Of a stretch of DNA of 64,000 nt, positions 27,596-36,246 are shown one piece after another. How positions within the stretch are numbered: the stretch's first letter is position 1; each line of letters opens with the position of its first letter. The stretch is from CAWFPR01 sp963817635 (GTDB lineage Bacteria > Acidobacteriota > Vicinamibacteria > Vicinamibacterales > 2-12-FULL-66-21), in the NCBI GenBank assembly GCA_963817635.1, contig CAWFPR010000016.1, positions 62,001 to 126,000 on the forward strand. The letters are read 5' to 3'. Position numbers and translations under genes: made by a program. The notes under the pieces were generated by a model, which ran no database searches, was not told the DNA's origin, and was given only the letters and a program-made list of their open reading frames with translations.

Positions 27596-28008
27596 GGCAA
27601 CTTCCGCCAGGTCAGCACGTGTTTGATAACGTGCCGTCCTTTCTGCACGTCGGCCTGCAGCACCAGGAGATCGCCATCGAATCGCAGCTGGCGCACCTGC
27701 TCGCCGCCCACCCACACCGGATTGAGCGCGCCGTCGACGAAGTGTGTCACGCGGTCGCCCGCCGCGTTCAGTTCGTACCGACCGAAATACGCGATGTAGC
27801 CGATGTAGGCGGCGCGCACCTGCTGGGCGTTGCCCTCGCCGAGCGACACGCGAGCGCGGCCGGGCCTCATCACCTGTCCCGACATGTGCCCATGTTCGTC
27901 GTACGTGAGGCGTCCCACGGCGTGCCCGAACGGCAGGCTGCGCGAGCCGTCCGGCGTGACGGCGTCGTACGACACGAGGGTCCAGTTCCCGATTAGGCGA
28001 TGTTTCAT
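27592..28008 (-). CDS. Lipocalin-like domain protein
   Basis: A 138-residue protein beginning MKHRLIGNWTLVSYDAVTPD, with FGHAVGRLTYDEHGHMSGQV, YIAYFGRYELNAAGDRVTHFVD and a final LVLQADVQ...LTWRK strand. This is the pattern of the small 'lipocalin-like' family in which a GxW motif opens an eight-strand barrel. No signal peptide is visible. The ligand is unknown. It is followed with an overlap by the small lipoprotein gene and preceded 22 bases upstream by the nitrilase-family gene, so the three probably form an operon. Confidence 0.75.
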   Translation of the reverse strand: MKHRLIGNWTLVSYDAVTPDGSRSLPFGHAVGRLTYDEHGHMSGQVMRPGRARVSLGEGNAQQVRAAYIGYIAYFGRYELNAAGDRVTHFVDGALNPVWVGGEQVRQLRFDGDLLVLQADVQKGRHVIKHVLTWRKLP

Positions 28009-28030
28009 GGCTGATGCTGATTCCGAACGG

Positions 28031-28867
28031 TCAACGGCCGGCCAGGATCGGCCCGGTCCACAATCCGTACAATTCCGGGCGGCGGTCCCGCATGAACAGC
28101 CGCCGCGCATATGATTGACTCGCGGTCGCCAGATCGATGTCCGCGTACAGGATTTCGTCCCGCATCGATCCCGCACGCGCGATGACGGCCCCGTCCGGAG
28201 CGCAGACGAACGACTCGCCGGCAAACGTCAGGCACTCTTCCTGCCCGACCCGGTTGCAGAGCGCGACGAAGTACCCGTTCTGGAACGCGGCCACGCGCAT
28301 CTCCGCCTCGTAGAGCCCTTCGGGCCACTCGTCGAGGGCGCCGGCCTGCGGCACGACCACCAGATCGGCGCCGGCCACCGCCAGGGCGCGCATGTACTCC
28401 GGATAGTGCCGGTCGTAGCAGATCGCCACCCCGATCGCGCCCGCCTTCGTGCGATACACGGGCGCCCCCGTATCGCCGGGGGTGTAGTAGCCCTGTTCGT
28501 GAAAGCACGGATAGTCGGTGATGTGGATCATGCGCGTGCGGCCGAGCAGCGTCCCGTCCGCGTCGATGACTGGCGAACTGTCGTACGCGAGCGTGCCGTC
28601 GCGCTCGTAAAGGTTCAGCACGACGACGACGCCGAGGGCGCGCGCGCGTTTCGCGAAGGCGTCGGTCACCGGCCCCGGGATGGTCTCGGCCAGGGTCCAC
28701 GGCTCGGCAGGCGCTGGACGCTGGGGATGGAACCGCTCGAAGGCGAGTTCCGCATACGTGACGACGCTGGCGCCTGCCCGCGCCGCTTCGTCGAGCGCCG
28801 CCAGGCCCCGCCTGAGGTTATCGTCACTGTCGGAAGACGCGTGTTGCTGGACGAGCGCGATTTTCAT
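28031..28867 (-). CDS. Carbon-nitrogen hydrolase (nitrilase superfamily), N-carbamoylputrescine amidase-like, Lys replaced
   Basis: A 278-residue nitrilase-fold protein. The general base Glu40 lies in VTYAELAFERF and the nucleophile Cys150 in GVAICYDRHYPEYMR; the second Glu is in HEQGYYTPGDTG. The layout and the YxTPGD motif are those of N-carbamoylputrescine amidase and its relatives. The position of the catalytic Lys (family pattern RKMH) reads RMIH here, with Met113, so the Glu-Lys-Cys triad is incomplete. It may act on an unusual substrate, use another residue, or be inactive. The codon is plain ATG within intact sequence, so a frameshift does not explain it. Confidence 0.8.
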   Translation of the reverse strand: MKIALVQQHASSDSDDNLRRGLAALDEAARAGASVVTYAELAFERFHPQRPAPAEPWTLAETIPGPVTDAFAKRARALGVVVVLNLYERDGTLAYDSSPVIDADGTLLGRTRMIHITDYPCFHEQGYYTPGDTGAPVYRTKAGAIGVAICYDRHYPEYMRALAVAGADLVVVPQAGALDEWPEGLYEAEMRVAAFQNGYFVALCNRVGQEECLTFAGESFVCAPDGAVIARAGSMRDEILYADIDLATASQSYARRLFMRDRRPELYGLWTGPILAGR

Positions 28868-28922
28868 CGCGCCGATTCTAACAGGCTGCCCCGAATCTGC
28901 CCACCGCCGGCGCGCCGAAGGC

Positions 28923-29356
28923 TCAGGGCCGCATCGGCGTTCCGTCGCGGCGTTCGGGGTTCTTCGACGGACGGCGGGCCGGCGCGGCGACGACAATCCA
29001 GTCGGCGCGGCGTTCGCTGCCGCTCTCGCGGTAGCGGACCTTGACCCGTTCTCCCCTGTGGGCGCCGAGGTCCGACGGCTTGAGCGTCCTCGATCCCTGC
29101 CTGACAGTGGCGCTGCTCTGGACGCGGAAGACGAGGTGTCCGGTTCCGGTCGCGACCGTGATGTCGCCGGACGCGCCATCCACCCGTTCCAGCGTCCCGA
29201 TGATGGAACGGTCCGAGGACTCGGGCAGGGACGCTGGGGCGAGGGGCTTCGGGGTGGATCCGGCCTGTGGAAAACCGCTGGTTTCGGGATCCCGCGACTG
29301 AGCGTCAGTCCCACAAGGGCGATCGCCGCCGTTAGTCCGATGGTGAAGAGGCGCAC
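28923..29356 (-). CDS. Small secreted protein with beta-barrel-like domain, probable frame break
   Basis: An N-terminal membrane/signal segment (GTG at 29356, RLFTIGLTAAIALVGLTLS) is in one frame and the rest (from about SRDPETSGFPQAG) in another, with the change near 29295. The domain reads SIIGTLERVDGASGDITVAT, VFRVQSSATVRQGSRTL and GERVKVRYRESGSERRADWI, a strand pattern like the DUF5666-type small beta proteins found in many secreted products. No specific function can be given. It lies 55 bases upstream of the nitrilase-family gene on the same strand. Confidence 0.5.
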
Positions 29357-29590
29357 GCAATACCTGGAGAGTGCCCGCCGACGCCACAACCGAGAGGAGT
29401 GACCGGAGCGTCCAGCCGTAGCCGCAGGCCGGCGGGCACCGTTCCTGAACACAATCCCGATGCCACTTGGCTCCGGAGCCGATAAAATGGTTCAAAGCGT
29501 CCGCGCTCAATGACTTGGACCGCCTCCACAACCGCCGTGCGCGCCTCTCCAGCGACACAGCCGCGCCCCATTGGGGCGAAATTGCGTTCG

Positions 29591-31105
29591 ATGGCCTCGT
29601 TGCGTGCGCGACTCGCGCTGCTGGTGGCGCTCAGCACCGCCGCCGTCATCGGTGTGGAGGCGTACCTCGAAATCCGCGTGTACGAGAGCGCCGTCGAGCG
29701 CGATCTCGTCGAGACCGCCCGGCGGACCGCGCTCGCCGTCGCTGACGACTTCGAGCTGCGCGGGGCGCCGCTGGATCGGGCCGCGGTGTCGTCGGACTTG
29801 CATGAGCTCGCGCTGACCGTGCCGAGCCTGCGCACCCTCACCGTGATGGCGGTCACCCCCGCCGGCGTCGAAGTCGTGGCGAGCACGTCGTCTGGCGAGC
29901 GCCGCGAGGCGCTGGACCTTGGCGCGCAGGCCGTGCGCGACGGCCGGCCGACCCTCGCCAGCGTGGGTGGAGCGGCCGTGGCCGCCGTACCGGTGACCCG
30001 GGCCGACGGCATGCGCGCCGCAGCCATCGCCACGGTCTCGCTCGCTTCGGTGACCCAGCTTCGCACCAAGGGGCGCGAAGTCGTCCTGTGGTTCACCCCC
30101 GCCGCCATCGTGGTGCTCACCCTGCTCGTGGACTGGCTGGGCCGCCGCTTCATTCACCGGCCGATTGGCCACGTTCACGACACGATGACGCGCGCAGGCA
30201 CCGGCGATTTCTCGGCCCGCGCGCGGGTCGTGCGCGCCGACGAAATCGGCAGCGTCGCGCTCGGATTGAACGACATGCTGCAGCGGCTGCAGCACTTCAA
30301 CGTCGCGCTGCAGGAGCGCGTGGAGGAGGCGACCGCCGAGCTGCGCGTGCGCAACCAGGAGCTCGTCGACAGCTACGAACGCGTGTTCGTGCTGCGCGAA
30401 GCGCTCGCCCGCGCCGAACAGATGGCCGCCGTCGGGCAGATGGCCGCCAGCGTGGCGCACCAGGTCGGGACGCCGCTGAACCTGATCTCCGGCTACGTGC
30501 AGATCATGCAGGAGGACACCGCCGCGGACCCGAAGGCCGTCCGGCGGCTCGAGATCGTCCAGGAACAAATCGGCAAGGTCGCGACAGTCGTCCGCACGCT
30601 GCTGGACCAGTCGCGGCGGCGGGGTGAGCGCCAGCCGGCCAACATCGACGCGTTGCTCTCGCGTGTCGCGGACGTGGCGCGCCCGAAGCTGAGTTCCGCC
30701 GGCATCACGCTGTCGCTCGACCTCGCCGTGAACCTGCCCGTCCTGCTGGCCGACGCGGAGGAACTCGAGCTGGCGATGCTGAACCTCGTAACCAACAGCC
30801 TGGACGCCATGCCATCGGGGGGCACGCTCTCGATCCGCGCCGCAACCCATGGCGACGGCGTGCGCATCGAGATCAGCGACACCGGCGTCGGCATTGCACA
30901 CGATCTGCTCCCGCGCATCTTCGAGCCGTGGGTCACGACGAAGCCGGCCGGCCACGGCACGGGCCTCGGCCTCAGCATCACCCGCGACGTCATCGAGCGC
31001 CACGGCGGAGCCATCCGGGTGGACAGCGATCCCGGCGCCCGGACGACGTTCACGATCGATCTGCCGCTGCTCGGCAGCGGAGCCACACGATGGCGAACAT
31101 CCTGA
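29591..31105 (+). CDS. Sensor histidine kinase with HAMP domain
   Basis: A 504-residue membrane kinase. Start MASLRARLALLVALSTAAVI is the first membrane helix; an external sensor region of about 140 residues and a second helix (VVLWFTPAAIVVLTLLVDW) follow. HAMP (FIHRPIGHVHDTMTRAGTGD), a coiled coil, then HisKA with the phospho-acceptor in AASVAHQVGTPLNLISGYVQ, and HATPase with NLVTNSLDAMPSGG, ISDTGVGIAHDL and GHGTGLGLSITRDVIERHGG. The frame is open 27 codons upstream but that part is not membrane-like. It overlaps its response regulator by 16 bases, so they are co-expressed. Signal unknown. Confidence 0.93.
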   Translation: MASLRARLALLVALSTAAVIGVEAYLEIRVYESAVERDLVETARRTALAVADDFELRGAPLDRAAVSSDLHELALTVPSLRTLTVMAVTPAGVEVVASTSSGERREALDLGAQAVRDGRPTLASVGGAAVAAVPVTRADGMRAAAIATVSLASVTQLRTKGREVVLWFTPAAIVVLTLLVDWLGRRFIHRPIGHVHDTMTRAGTGDFSARARVVRADEIGSVALGLNDMLQRLQHFNVALQERVEEATAELRVRNQELVDSYERVFVLREALARAEQMAAVGQMAASVAHQVGTPLNLISGYVQIMQEDTAADPKAVRRLEIVQEQIGKVATVVRTLLDQSRRRGERQPANIDALLSRVADVARPKLSSAGITLSLDLAVNLPVLLADAEELELAMLNLVTNSLDAMPSGGTLSIRAATHGDGVRIEISDTGVGIAHDLLPRIFEPWVTTKPAGHGTGLGLSITRDVIERHGGAIRVDSDPGARTTFTIDLPLLGSGATRWRTS

Positions 31106-32889
31106 TCGTTGACGACGACGGCGAGACCTGCCGATTCATGGCGGAGCTGCTCGAACGGCCGGATCGCGAAATCCGGACGACCCAGATCGCTGCCGAGGCG
31201 GTGCGCCTGGCGCAGCAGCCATTCGACCTGTTGATCTCGGACATCAATCTCGATGCCCAGCAGACCGGCATGGACGTGCTGCGGGCCTTCAAACAAGGCA
31301 ATCCCCGTGGACACGTCGTCCTCATCAGCGGCTTCGGGACGCTCCAGACCGCGATCGACGCGGTGCGCGCGGGGGCCTTCGACTACATCAGCAAGCCCTT
31401 CAACATCACCGAGGTCAAGGCGACGGTCGAACGCGCTTTGACCGACGTCGGGACGCCGCCGCTCGCGCGGCCGTCGGTCGACGTGCCGCCGCCCGGGCTG
31501 ATCGGCCGCACGGCCGGCATGCTGTCCGTGTACAAGCAGATCGCCCACGCGTCGAACGCCGCCGCCCCGGTGCTGATCATCGGCGAGAGCGGCACCGGCA
31601 AGGAACTCGTCGCGCGCGCGGTCCACGCGCACGGCCGCCGCGCCTCGCGCCCGTTTGTACCCATCAACTGCGGCGCGCTCACCGAAACGGTGCTCGAATC
31701 GGAGCTGTTCGGCCATACCCGCGGCGCGTTCACCGGCGCGATCGCGGACACGAAAGGCATCTTCGAACAGGCCAACGGCGGGACGGTGTTCCTCGACGAA
31801 ATCAGCGAAACGTCGCCGGCGCTGCAGGTCAAGCTGCTGCGCGTGCTGCAGGAAAGCGAGGTGCGGCCGGTCGGCGGCAATCGCCAGATCAAGGTGGACG
31901 TCCGGGTGGTCGCGGCCACGAACATCGATCTGGAACGCCAGGTCAGTGCCCAGCATTTCCGGCAGGACCTGTTCTACCGGCTGAGCGTAATCGTGATCCG
32001 TGTGCCGGCGCTGCGCGAACGGCGCGAAGACATCCCGTTACTGATCGACACGTTCCTCAACAATGCGTGCGCGCGCGCCGGCCGCCGCGTCGAGCTCTCC
32101 GCCGCGGCGATCTCGGCGCTCTCCACCTACCGATGGCCCGGCAACGTGCGGGAGCTCGAAAACACCATTGAACGGCTCGTGGTGTTCAGCCGCGGATCGG
32201 CCATCGACGTCGCCGACTTGCCGTTCAAGGCCACGGGCCCCGAGCTGCACGAACGCCTGTTCGCCGACCTCCCGTCGCTCGACGAAGTGGAGCGCCGCTA
32301 CCTGCTGCACGTTCTGGAGCAGGTCGGCGGCAACCGCACCCGCGCCGCCGAAGTCCTCGGCATCGACCGCCGCACCCTCTATCGCATGGCGGAGCGCTTT
32401 GGCATCGACCTCAAGGAGGATGCCAGTGTGATGAGTGCAGATTGCAGATTGCAGATTGCAGATTGCAGATTACGGATTGCCGGGTGTCGAGTGCCGATTG
32501 ATAGACTGGGGATTGTCGATTGGGACTGCCGATTGGCGAGTGCCGATTGGGTTGCATGGACGGTTCGCGTGAGGGACCACGCACTCAGGATCAGGCCCGA
32601 TGGCCGGTCGGACTGGCCGATGCGGCTCGCCAATCGGCAATCGGTCAATCGGTCAATCGGCAGCCGGCACTCGGCACTCGGCAATCGGCAATCGGCAATC
32701 TGCACTCGACAATCGGCCAATTCGGCAATCGGCACTCGGCAATCGGCACTCGGCACTCCCTCAATCGGCACTCGGCAATCCGCAATCAGTCAATCCGCAG
32801 CCTGCAATCTGCAATCTGCAATGGACGTTATACAGACTCCCACCTCTGGCGAGCAGGCGGGCGACGGCGAGGAACGTGACGGTCAGTGA
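31090..32889 (+). CDS. Sigma-54-dependent response regulator (NtrC family) with repeat-derived C-terminal extension
   Basis: REC domain MANILIVDDDGETC with phospho-acceptor in LLISDINL and Lys in ISKPFN; AAA+ domain with GESGTGKELVARAVH, the sigma-54 contact loop GAFTGA intact, GGTVFLDEISET and WPGNVRELENTIERL; and a Fis-type helix-turn-helix GGNRTRAAEVLGIDRRTLYR. The conserved protein ends near 32430 (FGIDLKED). The frame continues another 150 residues through the heptamer array at 32434-32822 into the 3' end of the opposing ABC permease, giving low-complexity CRLQIAD and RQSAIG-type peptide. The native stop was probably lost when the array formed or by a nearby indel. Partner of the kinase just upstream. 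Confidence 0.9.
   Translation: MANILIVDDDGETCRFMAELLERPDREIRTTQIAAEAVRLAQQPFDLLISDINLDAQQTGMDVLRAFKQGNPRGHVVLISGFGTLQTAIDAVRAGAFDYISKPFNITEVKATVERALTDVGTPPLARPSVDVPPPGLIGRTAGMLSVYKQIAHASNAAAPVLIIGESGTGKELVARAVHAHGRRASRPFVPINCGALTETVLESELFGHTRGAFTGAIADTKGIFEQANGGTVFLDEISETSPALQVKLLRVLQESEVRPVGGNRQIKVDVRVVAATNIDLERQVSAQHFRQDLFYRLSVIVIRVPALRERREDIPLLIDTFLNNACARAGRRVELSAAAISALSTYRWPGNVRELENTIERLVVFSRGSAIDVADLPFKATGPELHERLFADLPSLDEVERRYLLHVLEQVGGNRTRAAEVLGIDRRTLYRMAERFGIDLKEDASVMSADCRLQIADCRLRIAGCRVPIDRLGIVDWDCRLASADWVAWTVRVRDHALRIRPDGRSDWPMRLANRQSVNRSIGSRHSALGNRQSAICTRQSANSAIGTRQSALGTPSIGTRQSAISQSAACNLQSAMDVIQTPTSGEQAGDGEERDGQ
32434..32822. repeat. Heptamer arrays in facing inverted orientation between convergent genes
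   Basis: The left part (32434-32560) is built of GATTGCA/GATTGCC-type heptamers; the right part (32625-32822) of the complementary CGGCAAT/TGCAATC type, with drift between. Folded, the two arms give a long imperfect hairpin between the response regulator and the opposing ABC permease. Both genes run into the array. Confidence 0.88.
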
Positions 32890-34098
32890 CGTCAGGACGA
32901 GCACCTGCGGCCAGAGCTGCCAGAGCGCGGCGTCGCGCCAGAAGACCTTGAGGTAGCCGTCGAGCGCCCAGGCATTGAACGTGACGAGCCCGATCCGCTG
33001 CATCGTGTCGCTCATCAGGAACCGCGGGAACATGCTGCCGCCGAGCGCCGACATCGTCAGGATGAGGATCGTCGAGAAGCCGGAGAGCTGCGCGCGGCTG
33101 CGGGACAGCGTCGCAAGCACGAGTCCGAGCGCTGCGGCCGCCGAGGCCGTCACGATCGTCATCACGGCGAACCCCGGGAGGTGCGAGAACAGCGGCAGCC
33201 CGAAAACCAGCGTCCCCCACAGGAACATCACCGTCAACTGCGCGCATCCGACCAGCGCGAGAAACACCCACTTGCCGACGAGCAGCCCCGTCATCCCGAT
33301 GTTGGTGGACAGGAGCCGCTCGAGCGTGCCCGCCTCCGCTTCGTCGAGCAGTGCGCCGCCAGCGCCGCCGACGGCGGAGAAGAGCAGGAACATGACGCCG
33401 ATCCCCGCGGCGTAGAAGGAAATCAACGAGCCGTGCGGATCGTCGGTCCGCATCACATCGACGACATCCACGCGGACGCCCATGGCTGCCGGCGCCGCGT
33501 TCGCATCGCCCGACGGGCCGTTCTTCAACCGCGGCAGCCAGTCATCCACCGCGCGCTGCTGGTCCGGCGTCAGCGCCCCCGCGTATCGCGCGAACTGGCG
33601 GAGTCCGCCCTCCATCATGAGGTCAGGCGCGGCCGTCATGACGACCTTCTGGAGCAGGCCCTGCACCATCTGCGGCGCGATCGGGTCCGACACGTCCGCG
33701 AGCAGCTGAATGGAGGTGCCCTCCGCCATGAATCCGCTGTTCGCCACCGCCTCGCCGAAGCCGGCCGGGATCACGACGGCGACCGGCACGTCGCCGTTCC
33801 GCACCAGTCGCTCGGCCGACGCGCGATCGAGCGCCGATCCGGTGCCCTTCTCGTCGGCCGTCGTCCGCAGCCGAAGGCTCGTTTCCTTCGCAAGGCCCTC
33901 GAGGATCCGGCGGCTGACTTCCGTTCGGTCCTCGTCGACGACCGCGGTCTTCACGCGCGGCGTCGTGGCGTTGGCCTGGCCGCCAAAGACGTTGGCGAAG
34001 ATCGAAAAGAAGACGATCGGGAGGAGAAACGTCAGTGCCTGGGCGACGCGGTCCCGGCGCAGGTTGATCCAGCTGATCTTCAGCAGCGTCCCGATCAT
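32761..34098 (-). CDS. ABC-2 type transporter permease
   Basis: A 445-residue permease. Helix 1 LTFLLPIVFFSIFANVFGG is followed by a large external loop with KTAVVDEDRTEVSRRILEGL and PVAVVIPAGFGEAV, then five helices at the C-terminal side including FYAAGIGVMFLLFSAVGGAGGALLDEAEAGTLERLL, the usual ABC-2 pattern with the EAGTLERL coupling helix. The final 25 residues after ARLLARGGSLYN come from the heptamer array and replace the natural tail. Its start overlaps the stop of the ATPase gene (ATGA). Together they form an exporter of drugs or lipids; substrate not predictable. Confidence 0.9.
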   Translation of the reverse strand: MIGTLLKISWINLRRDRVAQALTFLLPIVFFSIFANVFGGQANATTPRVKTAVVDEDRTEVSRRILEGLAKETSLRLRTTADEKGTGSALDRASAERLVRNGDVPVAVVIPAGFGEAVANSGFMAEGTSIQLLADVSDPIAPQMVQGLLQKVVMTAAPDLMMEGGLRQFARYAGALTPDQQRAVDDWLPRLKNGPSGDANAAPAAMGVRVDVVDVMRTDDPHGSLISFYAAGIGVMFLLFSAVGGAGGALLDEAEAGTLERLLSTNIGMTGLLVGKWVFLALVGCAQLTVMFLWGTLVFGLPLFSHLPGFAVMTIVTASAAAALGLVLATLSRSRAQLSGFSTILILTMSALGGSMFPRFLMSDTMQRIGLVTFNAWALDGYLKVFWRDAALWQLWPQVLVLTSLTVTFLAVARLLARGGSLYNVHCRLQIAGCGLTDCGLPSAD

Positions 34099-35012
34099 TC
34101 GCGCAGCTCCCTTCCGGTCAGATGAATGAAGACGGCCTGAAGGCTCGGCCCCCGCACCTCGACGTCCTCGACGGAGCGGCCGGCATCGCGGACGCGCGCC
34201 AGCAGCGGCGGCAGCTCGACGGCGACATCCCGCATCTGCGTCCGGACGATGCGGCGGTCGGTCTCGTCGGTGGTCACGTCGGCCGCCAGTTCGGCATGGA
34301 GCGGTTCGTCGAGCTGCAGGGTGACGAGGCGATAACGGCCGACGGTCTGATCGACGAGCTCAGGCAGCGTGCCGGCGGCAATCACCTTCCCGTGGTCGAT
34401 GATGACCGTGCGCGAGCAGCGGGCCTCGGCCTCCTCGAGGTGATGCGTCGTCAACAGCAGCGAGACGCCCGAGGCCGCGAGATCGCCGAGCATGTCGTAG
34501 ATGCGGTCGCGGCTCTGCGGATCCACGCCGACGGTCGGCTCGTCGAGCAGGACGATCTTCGGACGGTGCAGGACGCCGCAGGCAATGTTGAGCCGCCGTC
34601 GCATCCCGCCCGAGAACTGCTTGACGGACTCCGAGGCGCGATCGGCCAGGCCGGTCTTGTCGAGCGCCCAGTCGATGCGTCCCGCGAGATCGCTGCCCGA
34701 CAGCCCGTTCAGGCGTCCGAACGCGTCGAGATTCTCGCGCGCCGTGAGGCTCGGGTAGAGGGCGATCTCCTGCGGCACGATCCCCAGTTCCGGCGGGGTT
34801 TCCCGGCCGTCGAGCACACGGTCGAACACCCGGATCTCGCCGGCGTCGAGACGCACCCGGCCGGCGATGGCGCGAATCAGGGTCGTCTTGCCCGCGCCGT
34901 TCGGACCGAGCAGGGCCAGCAGTTCGCCCTGGCCGAGCCCGAACGACGCGCCGTCGAGCGCGGCGATCGGACCAAACGCCTTTCGCGCGTTCGTGATGGT
35001 GAGGACGTTCAT
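34095..35012 (-). CDS. ABC transporter ATP-binding protein (multidrug/DrrA-like)
   Basis: A 305-residue ATPase with Walker A GPNGAGKTTL, Q-loop VPQEIALYPSLT, signature FSGGMRRRLN, Walker B IVLLDEPTVGVDP and switch TTHHLEEAEARC. The C-terminal 80 residues (VTLQLDEPLHAELAADV to LQAVFIHLTGRELRE) match the extension common in ABC-2 exporter ATPases of the DrrA/NatA/CcmA-like group. It is coupled to the permease by an ATGA overlap. The start MNVLTITNARKAFG is the only sensible one. Confidence 0.93.
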   Translation of the reverse strand: MNVLTITNARKAFGPIAALDGASFGLGQGELLALLGPNGAGKTTLIRAIAGRVRLDAGEIRVFDRVLDGRETPPELGIVPQEIALYPSLTARENLDAFGRLNGLSGSDLAGRIDWALDKTGLADRASESVKQFSGGMRRRLNIACGVLHRPKIVLLDEPTVGVDPQSRDRIYDMLGDLAASGVSLLLTTHHLEEAEARCSRTVIIDHGKVIAAGTLPELVDQTVGRYRLVTLQLDEPLHAELAADVTTDETDRRIVRTQMRDVAVELPPLLARVRDAGRSVEDVEVRGPSLQAVFIHLTGRELRE

Positions 35013-35087
35013 GGCTGGAGCTTACGGCGAAACCCCGTCGCCGTTCGGGCTCACCGGCGAATGGCGGGCGGAACCCGGCCGGTGGCG

Positions 35088-36167
35088 CTAGCGCCCGCTC
35101 TTGTCCTTCAACCGTCTGCGCGATCGCCTTGGCCGCCGCTTGGAGCGGCGCTTCTCATCGAGGAGCGCACGCTGATCGAACTGGCGGGCCTGGTAGGCCT
35201 GCTCGGCCTGAAGTTTGAGGTAGCTCTCGAGTCGCCCTGGCGACAGTTCGCCGCTCGTCACCGCCTCGCGCACCGCGCACCCCGGCTCCTGGCGATGCCG
35301 GCAGTCCCGGAAGCGGCATCCGGCGGCGCGCGCCTCGAGATCCGTGAACGAGCCCGCGAGCCCGTCGCCGCTGTCCCAGAGCTGCAGCTCGCGCATGCCG
35401 GGTGTGTCGATGAGGACACCGCCATCGGCCGGCAGCACCACGAGCTGGCGCGAGGTGCTCGTGTGCAGGCCCCGGCTGTCCGCCAGCCGCACCGAGCGCG
35501 TCGCGAGCAGGTCGTACCCGACCAGCCGGTTGACGATGCTGGACTTGCCGACGCCGGACGATCCGAGCAGCGCGGCGGTTCGGCCGAACCCCAGATGTGC
35601 AGACAGCGGTGCCAGGGTTTCCGGCGCGCGGCACGACACGACATGGACCGGGATCCCGGGCGCCAGTCCCGCCACGGCGGCCGCCGAGGCCGCGGGATCC
35701 GCCGCGAGGTCCGACTTGTTCAACACGATCACGGGCGACGCGCCGCTTTCGGTAGCGACGAGCAGGTAGCGCTCGATGCGGCGCGGATTGAAATCACCGT
35801 CGAGCCCGGCGACCAGGAAGACGGTGTCGATGTTCGCGGCGACGATCTGCTCCTCGGTTGCATCCCCGGCGGCGCGGCGCGAGAACTGGCTCCGCCGAGG
35901 CAGCACCGCCCGGATGCGAGCCTCGTCCGCGTCCGACGGATCGAGCGCGACCCAGTCGCCCACCGCGGGAAAGTCCGTGCGGGCTTCGGCCTGGTGCCGC
36001 AGCCGCCCGGCAACCCGCGCCAGGCGCTCGTCGTCTTCGAGCACCACGCGGTAAATGTGCGTATGCTCGAGCGCGACGCGCGCGGGCACGAGGCCCGCGG
36101 CGCGGTGCGGCTCGAACGCCATCGACCAGCGGTCGTCCCAGCCGATTCGGTGCAGGTTCATCGACAT
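35088..36167 (-). CDS. rsgA: Ribosome small subunit-dependent GTPase A
   Basis: Circularly permuted GTPase that matures and checks the 30S subunit. G4 VLNKSDLA comes before G1 LLGSSGVGKSSIVNRL and G3 LIDTPGMRELQLW, the RsgA order. An N-terminal OB region (RVVLEDDERLARVAGRLR, FPAVGDWVALDP) and a C-terminal zinc site CRFRDCRHRQEPGCAV complete it. About 359 residues. A basic tail (KRRSKRRPRRSRRRLKDK) is longer than usual and may bind RNA. Starts at 36167 or 36161 (both ATG) are equally plausible. Confidence 0.95.
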   Translation of the reverse strand: MSMNLHRIGWDDRWSMAFEPHRAAGLVPARVALEHTHIYRVVLEDDERLARVAGRLRHQAEARTDFPAVGDWVALDPSDADEARIRAVLPRRSQFSRRAAGDATEEQIVAANIDTVFLVAGLDGDFNPRRIERYLLVATESGASPVIVLNKSDLAADPAASAAAVAGLAPGIPVHVVSCRAPETLAPLSAHLGFGRTAALLGSSGVGKSSIVNRLVGYDLLATRSVRLADSRGLHTSTSRQLVVLPADGGVLIDTPGMRELQLWDSGDGLAGSFTDLEARAAGCRFRDCRHRQEPGCAVREAVTSGELSPGRLESYLKLQAEQAYQARQFDQRALLDEKRRSKRRPRRSRRRLKDKSGR

Positions 36168-36246
36168 ACTGACGCCGCTCCTCAAGGCCGTCGGCAACGG
36201 GCACGCCGAGACCCTCCAGCTGGCGCGTTGATGATAACGTCAGTGC

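Noticed and set aside
32434..32822. Possible CRISPR or coding low-complexity region
   Set aside because: The seven-base period, drift between units and inverted arms fit neither; the peptide produced has no family similarity beyond the repeat.
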